Source: Actinacidiphila rubida
GTDB taxonomy: Bacteria > Actinomycetota > Actinomycetes > Streptomycetales > Streptomycetaceae
Direction: 5' to 3'
DNA: 64,000 bases
NCBI RefSeq assembly: GCF_900110255.1
Contig: NZ_FODD01000036.1
Coordinates: 1-64,000 of the forward strand
The notes under the pieces were generated by a model, which saw only the letters and a list, made by a program, of their open reading frames with translations, ran no database searches and was not told the origin of the DNA. The position numbers were made by a program, and so were the translations under genes. Positions within the stretch are counted from its first letter, which is position 1. Each line of letters opens with the position of its first letter. Positions 59,056 to 64,000 of the stretch are shown piece by piece.

Positions 59056-60426
59056 TCACAGCTCGAAGGACTCGTGGTGGATGCGGCCGGCCGGCACTCC
59101 GGCCTCGCGCAGCGCGGCGTAGGACGCGCGCATCAGCCCGGGCGGGCCGCACAGGTACACGTCGTGCTGGGCGATGTCCGGCAGCGCCGCCGTGAGCCCG
59201 CGCGCGGTGAGCACCGGCCGCCGGCCGTCCGGCGTGTTGAGCGCGAACTGCAGCCGGGCCCCGCGGGCGGCCGCGATCGCCTCCAGCTCGCTCCGGAGCG
59301 CCAGGTCCTCCGCCGACCGCGCGCGGTAGATCAGCGTCAGGTCGCCGGGACGCGCCGGCAGCGACTCGAACAGCGCCCGCAGCGGTGTCACGCCGACCCC
59401 GCCCGCCAGCAGCAGCACCTTCTGCCGGGTGCGGCGGTCCGCGGTGAGCGCGCCGTACGGCCCCTCCGCCCAGATCCGGGTGCCGGGCCGCAGCCGGGCC
59501 AGCGCCGCGCTGTGCCGGCCGACCTCCTTCACCGTGATCCGCAGCAGGTCCGGGCGGGGCGCCGCCGACAGCGAGTACGGGCTCGCCGTCCACCACAGGC
59601 CCGGCGTCAGGAACCGCCAGCGCAGGAACTGGCCGGGCCGCGCCGCGAGATCCGGCAGCCGCTCGCCGCGCACCACCACCGACACCACGTCCGGCGCCTC
59701 GCGCACCACCGCGTGCACGCGCAGCCGGTGCCGCGTGTTCTGCCGCAGCGGGACCAGCAGCCGGTACCAGAGCACCGCGGCGGCCGCCCCCAGGTAGAGC
59801 ACGTACCAGAACACCCGCGCCGGGGCGTTGCCCGCGAAGTCGGCGCCCAGCGCGAGCTGGTGCCAGAAGGCCAGGAAGATCGCCGCGTAGGTGAGCAGGT
59901 GCAGGTAGTACCAGGTCTCGTACGAGACCTTGCGGCGCACCGCGCCGACCGAGACCGCGCCCACGAGGAGCAGCAGCAGCCCGCCGATCGTGCCCTTGAT
60001 CATCTCGGGATACGTGAGGGCGACCGTCCAGGCCTCGCTGACCACCCCGGAGTGCGCCTGCACGGCGTAGCCCCACAGGATCAGCGTGATGTGCGCCACC
60101 AGCAGGCACACCGTGTAGCGGCCCGCCATCGCGTGCCAGCGGGCGACCCGGTCGCTGCCGACCCCCTGCTCCAGCGCGGGGATCCGGGCCATCAGCACGA
60201 CCAGCAGCGCGCAGCAGTAGCCGGCCAGCAGGCCCGCGATCCGGCCCGCGCCGATGAGCCAGTCGGCCGGACCCACCACGGACCCGGTGTCGTGCCACCA
60301 CAGCCCGACCACGGCCGCCGCCCCCAGCCAGCCCAGGGCCAGCACCACGGGGGCGGGTGACCGCCGGGCGGGCTTGGCGGAAGCGACCGCGTGGCGCGCG
60401 GGACGCGGGGGAGAGGTGGTGCTCAT
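59056..60426 (-). CDS. Transmembrane ferric-reductase-like flavohaem oxidoreductase
   Basis: 456 residues; AAGGA lies 8 nt before the ATG at 60426. About six membrane segments (residues 25-225) carry several His that could bind haem (WHAMAGRY, LVAHITLILWG, YYLHLLTYAAIFLAFWHQL). The cytoplasmic half has a ferredoxin-reductase fold: the FAD-binding block WTASPYSLSAAPRPD, GPYGALT, and the NAD block LLLAGGVGVTPLRALFE with VYLCGPPGLM. It takes electrons from NAD(P)H and passes them through the membrane. First gene of the flavin electron-transfer operon and divergent from a two-component system. Confidence 0.9.
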   Translation of the reverse strand: MSTTSPPRPARHAVASAKPARRSPAPVVLALGWLGAAAVVGLWWHDTGSVVGPADWLIGAGRIAGLLAGYCCALLVVLMARIPALEQGVGSDRVARWHAMAGRYTVCLLVAHITLILWGYAVQAHSGVVSEAWTVALTYPEMIKGTIGGLLLLLVGAVSVGAVRRKVSYETWYYLHLLTYAAIFLAFWHQLALGADFAGNAPARVFWYVLYLGAAAAVLWYRLLVPLRQNTRHRLRVHAVVREAPDVVSVVVRGERLPDLAARPGQFLRWRFLTPGLWWTASPYSLSAAPRPDLLRITVKEVGRHSAALARLRPGTRIWAEGPYGALTADRRTRQKVLLLAGGVGVTPLRALFESLPARPGDLTLIYRARSAEDLALRSELEAIAAARGARLQFALNTPDGRRPVLTARGLTAALPDIAQHDVYLCGPPGLMRASYAALREAGVPAGRIHHESFEL

Positions 60427-60473
60427 AGGCGGGTTCCTTCCAGGTGGTTCGCCGACCACTGTGCGGGGGAAAC

Positions 60474-60490
60474 CTCTGAGCCGGCTCTGA
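60474..60490. promoter_or_regulatory. OmpR-type direct repeat in the divergent promoter
   Basis: CTCTGA at 60474-60479 and again at 60485-60490, 11 bp apart, the spacing expected for two head-to-tail OmpR-family monomers. It lies between the reductase operon and the response regulator gene. Confidence 0.4.
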
Positions 60491-60576
60491 AAGTGCCACG
60501 TGAGGGCATATTCACAGCGGATCCAGAGAGACCCGCGGGGCTGACCGCCAGCCCGGTCGTGGATGCTGGAAGCACC

Positions 60577-61308
60577 ATGAACAGCACCGCCCACCCCCTC
60601 AGCCACCCCGACGGCACCCCGGTCCGGGTGCTCGTCGTCGACGACGAACCCGACCTCGCCGAGGTGCTGGCCGGTGTCCTCGGCTACGAGGGCTGGCAGG
60701 TCCGCACGGCCGGCGACGTCGCCGGCGCGGTCGCGGAGGCGCGCACGTTCCGGCCGGACGCGGTGGTGCTGGACGTGATGCTGCCCGACGGCGACGGGCT
60801 CGCCGTGCTCCGCGAGCTGCGGGCCGAGCAGCCGGACGTGTGCGTGCTGTTCCTCACGGCCCGCGACTCCGTCGAGGACCGCATCGCCGGCATCACGGCG
60901 GGCGGCGACGACTACGTCACCAAGCCGTTCAGCCTGGAGGAGGTGCTGGCCCGGCTGCGCGGACTGCTGCGCAGGGCCGGCATGACCAGGGCCCGCGACG
61001 ACGCCGCCGTGCTCACCGTCGGTGACCTGGTGATGGACGAGGACGCGCGCGAGGTGACCCGCGGCGGCGAGGCGGTCGACCTGTCGCCCACCGAGTTCGA
61101 GCTGCTGCGCTACCTCATGCGCAACCCGAGGCGGGTGCTCAGCAAGGGGCAGATCCTCGACCGCGTGTGGTCGTACGACTTCGGCGGCCAGGCCCACATC
61201 GTCGAGCTCTACATCTCCTACCTGCGGCGCAAGATCGACGCCGGGCGGGAACCCATGATCCACACCGTGCGCGGCGCGGGCTACGTGCTGAAGGCGGCAC
61301 CTTGGTGA
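60577..61308 (+). CDS. OmpR-family response regulator
   Basis: 243 residues from the ATG at 60577 (GGAAG upstream). Receiver domain: acidic pocket VLVVDDEPDLAE, phospho-acceptor Asp 66 in VVLDVMLPDGDG, and Lys in DYVTKPFSLEE. The C-terminal winged helix has LTVGDLVMDEDAREVTRGG and LSPTEFELLRYLMRN, with HIVELYISYLRRKID as the recognition region. The stop overlaps the kinase start (GTGA). It is divergent from the flavin operon and is the likely regulator of it. Confidence 0.93.
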   Translation: MNSTAHPLSHPDGTPVRVLVVDDEPDLAEVLAGVLGYEGWQVRTAGDVAGAVAEARTFRPDAVVLDVMLPDGDGLAVLRELRAEQPDVCVLFLTARDSVEDRIAGITAGGDDYVTKPFSLEEVLARLRGLLRRAGMTRARDDAAVLTVGDLVMDEDAREVTRGGEAVDLSPTEFELLRYLMRNPRRVLSKGQILDRVWSYDFGGQAHIVELYISYLRRKIDAGREPMIHTVRGAGYVLKAAPW

Positions 61309-62825
61309 CCCGGACCACCCCCGGGCGGCTGCTCCGGGCGGTCCCGCGCGACCTGGTGCCGCGGACGCTGCGCGCCAGGCTCACCTGCGGCCTCGTGGTG
61401 CTGCTGGCGATCAGCTGCGCCGCGGTGGGCATCGCGGCCGTGCTGGGACTGCGCGCGTTCCTCACCGAGCGCCTCGACCAGCAGCTCGCCGAGGCCGGCG
61501 GCCGGTTCCCGGCGAGCCTGGAGCATGCGAGCAAGAGCCCGGGAACGCCCAGGGAACCCGACGCCGACAACCAGCACGTCGACACCCGCCGCCAGGCGCC
61601 CGGCACCTTCGGCGCGCGGCTCCTGCACGGCCAGGTCACGTCGGCGGCCGTCGTCCGCTCCGGCGCCGACACCTCCGTCGACCTGGCCCCGTCCGACCTC
61701 AGGGCGATCGCCTCGGTCCCGGTCGACGGGCACTGCCACGCCCTGGACCTCTCCGCGCTCGGCGACTACCGGGTCAGCGCCATCGCGGGCGACGACGGGG
61801 ACGTGCTCGTCACCGGCATGCCCATGAGCAGCGTCGAGGACGCCGCCAGCCGGCTCGTCGCCATCGAGGCCGCGGTGTTCGGCGGCGCGCTCGTCGTCGC
61901 CGGCGCGGCCGGCGCCTTCTGGGTCCGCTGGTCGCTGCGGCCGCTGAGCCGGGTGGCCACCACCGCCGCGTCCGTCACCGCGCTCCCGCTGGACAGCGGC
62001 GAGGTGGTCCTGCCCGACCGGGTGCCCGCCGCCGACACCGACCCGCGCACGGAGGTCGGCCGGGTCGGCGCGGCGCTCAACCGCATGCTCGGCCACGTGG
62101 AGGGCGCGCTCGCCAAGCGGCAGGCCGGAGAGGAGCGGCTGCGCCGGTTCGCCGCCGACGCCAGCCACGAGCTGCGCACACCCGTCGCGACGATCCGCGG
62201 GCACGCCGAACTCGCGCTGCGGCACCCCGAGCCCGTCCCGGCCGGCGTCACCAGGGCGCTCGACCGGATCGCCGCCGAGTCCGCGCGGATGTCCGGCATG
62301 GTCGACGACCTGCTGCTGCTCGCCCGGCTCGACGCCGGACGCCCCCTCGCTCGCGAGACCGTCGACCTGACCCGGCTCGTCCTGGACGCGGTGGACGACG
62401 CGCGGGCCGCGGGCCCCGGGCACCGCTGGAACCTCGACCTGCCCGAGGAGCCCGTCGCGATCACCGGCGACGCGCACCGGCTGCACCAGATCGCCGCCAA
62501 CCTCCTGGCCAACGCGCGCGCCCACACCCCCGCCGGCACCCGCGTCACCGTCCAGCTCCGGCAGACCCCCGACGCGACGGAACTCGCCGTCGTCGACAAC
62601 GGCCCCGGCATCCCCGAGGCGCTGCGCGACACCGTCTTCGAGCGGTTCACCCGCGCCCCGCAGCCACGCTCCGGCCACGGGTCGGGCCTCGGGCTGTCCA
62701 TCGTCAGCGCGGTCGCCGCGGCGCACGGGGGCACCGCGCACGTCACCAGCCGCCCCGGGGAGACGACGTTCCGCGTCGTCCTGCCCGCCGATCCGCCGGC
62801 GGAGGACGCTGCGGGCCGGCCGTGA
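61305..62825 (+). CDS. Sensor histidine kinase
   Basis: 506 residues from the GTG at 61305. Two membrane segments (about 27-50 and 188-212) enclose an extracytoplasmic sensor of about 135 residues (with two His and one Cys in DGHCHALD). HAMP-like linker follows, then the H box FAADASHELRTPVATIRGHAE (His 288). The ATPase domain has N box NLLANARAHTPAGT, G1 VVDNGPGIPE and G2 SGHGSGLGLSIV. It phosphorylates the response regulator encoded just upstream. The signal is unknown; redox or metal status is plausible from the neighbouring reductase. Confidence 0.92.
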   Translation: MTRTTPGRLLRAVPRDLVPRTLRARLTCGLVVLLAISCAAVGIAAVLGLRAFLTERLDQQLAEAGGRFPASLEHASKSPGTPREPDADNQHVDTRRQAPGTFGARLLHGQVTSAAVVRSGADTSVDLAPSDLRAIASVPVDGHCHALDLSALGDYRVSAIAGDDGDVLVTGMPMSSVEDAASRLVAIEAAVFGGALVVAGAAGAFWVRWSLRPLSRVATTAASVTALPLDSGEVVLPDRVPAADTDPRTEVGRVGAALNRMLGHVEGALAKRQAGEERLRRFAADASHELRTPVATIRGHAELALRHPEPVPAGVTRALDRIAAESARMSGMVDDLLLLARLDAGRPLARETVDLTRLVLDAVDDARAAGPGHRWNLDLPEEPVAITGDAHRLHQIAANLLANARAHTPAGTRVTVQLRQTPDATELAVVDNGPGIPEALRDTVFERFTRAPQPRSGHGSGLGLSIVSAVAAAHGGTAHVTSRPGETTFRVVLPADPPAEDAAGRP

Positions 62826-62837
62826 CGGCCGCGGCGC

Positions 62838-63347
62838 TCACACAGCGGCGGCGCGGAGGATGCTGCGCACGGCCCCCTCGGGATCGGTCACCGCGGTGTC
62901 GACCACGAGGTGGCCGCGGTCCCAGGGCTCGTAGGCCCGGCCCGTGATCTCCTCCCAGGTGGGCAGCGGCAGCCCCGGGACGTCGACGATGCGCTCCACC
63001 GCCCGCCGCCGGTGCTCGGCCGCGTCGGAGCACACGACCTCCACCTCCAGCAGGCGCGCCCCGGCGCGCAGCGCGACGTCACGCCACGCGTCACGGGTGA
63101 CGGCCAGCGGGTTCACGGACTCCGCGATCACCGTGAGTCCCTGCCCCAGATGCTCCTCCGCCAGCGCGTACCCCACCGCGTACCCGACCGGCCCCACCGG
63201 ATGGTCCGCCAGCCCCGACCGGACCACCGCCTGCTCGATCGTGTCGACCCGCAGATGCACACCCCCCGTCTTCCGCGCCACACCCCTGGCCAACGTCGTC
63301 TTCCCGGTGGCGGGCAACCCGCCGAGACTGATCAGCACACCCGCCAT
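62838..63347 (-). CDS. P-loop kinase-like ATPase
   Basis: 169 residues from the ATG at 63347; GGGAGG abuts this ATG, so the GTG at 63338 (9 nt spacing) may be the true start. Walker A is GLPATGKTTLARGV near the N-terminus, then HLRVDTIEQAVVRSG and GLTVIAESVNPLAVTRDAW. LEVEVVCSDAAEHRRR fits the lid region of zeta-toxin or chloramphenicol-phosphotransferase-like small kinases (AAA_33 type). The substrate is unknown, and no antitoxin-like gene adjoins. It converges on the kinase gene with a 12-bp gap. Confidence 0.75.
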   Translation of the reverse strand: MAGVLISLGGLPATGKTTLARGVARKTGGVHLRVDTIEQAVVRSGLADHPVGPVGYAVGYALAEEHLGQGLTVIAESVNPLAVTRDAWRDVALRAGARLLEVEVVCSDAAEHRRRAVERIVDVPGLPLPTWEEITGRAYEPWDRGHLVVDTAVTDPEGAVRSILRAAAV

Positions 63348-63859
63348 CCTCCCCCGCACCACTGACATCGGTCCGCCCGCGAGCCAGGTGCGGCCGCCGC
63401 GGGGGTGTCCGGGCACGCGCGGCCTCGGCCGCCCCGCGGTCCGCGGTTCCTGTCCTGGCCGGCGGCCGGACGGGGCGGCCGGTCCCGAAAGGTGACGGCG
63501 TCGCTCAGGCAACTGCCGTGCGACGGCGGGTGGTTCGGGGTGCGCAGCGAGCGCGTCCGCACCGGGTCGCCGGACACGGTCGATCCGGTGCGGACCGGGC
63601 CGGCGCGTGCGTGGTCGCCGCGTCCGGGCCCGGCGGCCGCCGGAGCCCGTGCCGGGCGGCGTGCGGCCCCCGCCGCCCGGTGGCCGGGCGGGGGTGGCTC
63701 GGCGGTCGGGCGGCGGCAGTGTTTCGGCAAGGGCGGGACAGTGCCCGGTGGTTGGCGGCTCGACGTGGGCGAGCGGACGCGCGGTGAGGACGAGAGCGGG
63801 GGACGCCGGGCGGGGCCGGTGGCGTGGGAGCGGGTGCCGTCCGGCCGCCGGGTGCGGTG
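63348..63859. other. Intergenic region
   Basis: This 512-bp very GC-rich stretch has no frame with recognisable protein content. The only structure is the inverted repeat at 63555-63595, which probably ends the leftward gene beyond 63860. Confidence 0.5.
63555..63595 (-). terminator. Inverted repeat, possible terminator
   Basis: Perfect 11-bp arms GTCCGCACCGG and CCGGTGCGGAC separated by 19 nt, about 260 bp beyond the stop of the leftward gene at the right edge. Confidence 0.35.
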
Positions 63860-64000
63860 CTATTCCAGCAAGCGGCGGGCGATGCCCGCTGGTTCGCGGC
63901 CGGCGATGAGCCAGCCTGTGGCGAGGGCGAGGAGGGGAACGCCGGGAATGGCGGTGGTGAGGGGCAGGTAGGGGACGTGGCGGAGGAGCCCGAGGTCGCG
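63860..64000 (-). CDS. C-terminal end of a probable FtsX-like ABC permease, cut by window edge
   Basis: The last 46 codons and the stop are present. The sequence LGLLRHVPYLPLTTAIPGV, then PLLALATGWLIAGREPAGIAR and RLLE, is one membrane helix followed by a short basic tail. The ending ATGWLxAGREPxxIARRxxE is typical of FtsX-like ABC permeases of streptomycetes. The rest lies beyond the right edge. Confidence 0.5.
   Translation of the reverse strand, partial: RDLGLLRHVPYLPLTTAIPGVPLLALATGWLIAGREPAGIARRLLE

Noticed and set aside
62838-63347. P-loop kinase as a zeta toxin of a toxin-antitoxin pair
   Set aside because: No small antitoxin-like gene lies next to it, and the sequence fits a general small-molecule kinase as well.
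63405-63971. 188-codon plus-strand frame near the right edge
   Set aside because: It is Arg/Gly/Pro-rich, lacks motifs, and its end is antisense to the clear C-terminus of the permease gene at 63860-64000.

Overview
The window reads as chromosomal DNA of a Streptomyces or a close relative. It is very GC-rich, uses GTG starts often, has many 4-bp ATGA/GTGA gene overlaps, and carries typical streptomycete features: an LAETG sortase signal, an actinobacterial GlgA/GlgC pair, ECF42-type sigma factors with DGPF partners, a DmdR/IdeR-like iron box and a CebR-type box. I found no rRNA, tRNA, CRISPR array or intact mobile element. About 50 genes can be supported, two of them cut by the window edges.

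Layout. 0-7.2 kb: a secreted F5/8C-domain protein (cut at the left edge) behind a LacI-type operator, a wall-anchored phosphoesterase with a possible PHO box, efeO-efeB without efeU behind an iron box, and a GH3 lipoprotein. 7.5-15 kb: the first DGPF/ECF42 pair, a DUF1275 membrane protein, an acetyl-xylan-esterase-like hydrolase coupled to a SigB/SigF-type sigma factor, a divergent tetR/SDR pair, and a GNAT acetyltransferase with a Cys-rich tail. 15.2-17.7 kb: glgA and glgC. 17.8-20.9 kb: a secreted GH92 mannosidase with two F5/8C domains.

21-27.3 kb is a scrambled, partly less GC-rich segment. It holds an ECF sigma factor with a membrane partner, a PdxI-like reductase, a GMC oxidoreductase and a LacI regulator that appears to lack the middle of its sensor domain. 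Between them lie fossils of a transposase, an unrecognised gene, a 2Fe-2S protein and a CDGSH protein.

27-41.8 kb: an aldo-keto reductase, a PAS-PAS-GAF-PP2C phosphatase, a divergent lysE/lysR pair, an isochorismatase-fold hydrolase, marR-MFS, a small acidic FSSPDF-repeat protein, a zinc-free L36 (rpmJ), tetR-MFS, the second DGPF/ECF42 pair, and a cis-prenyltransferase with a methyltransferase. 41.9-48.4 kb looks like a polyhydroxybutyrate (PHB) or 3-hydroxybutyrate utilisation locus: extracellular depolymerase, divergent 3-hydroxybutyrate dehydrogenase, MHS permease and PucR-type regulator. The regulator's GAF domain is interrupted by a 30-bp minisatellite. scoAB (54.5-55.9 kb), divergent from a five-gene liv-type ABC transporter, could finish the pathway by activating acetoacetate.

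56-64 kb: an alpha/beta hydrolase, a pepE fossil, and a flavin-based extracytoplasmic electron-transfer operon (transmembrane reductase, FMN-binding protein, ApbE) divergent from an OmpR/histidine kinase pair. A P-loop kinase and the end of what is probably an FtsX-like permease follow.

No single locus is clearly a new system. The strongest candidates for follow-up are the flavin operon with its two-component system, the FSSPDF-repeat protein, the orphan CebR box, the minisatellite in the PucR regulator, the GNAT Cys-rich tail and the damaged LacI protein.
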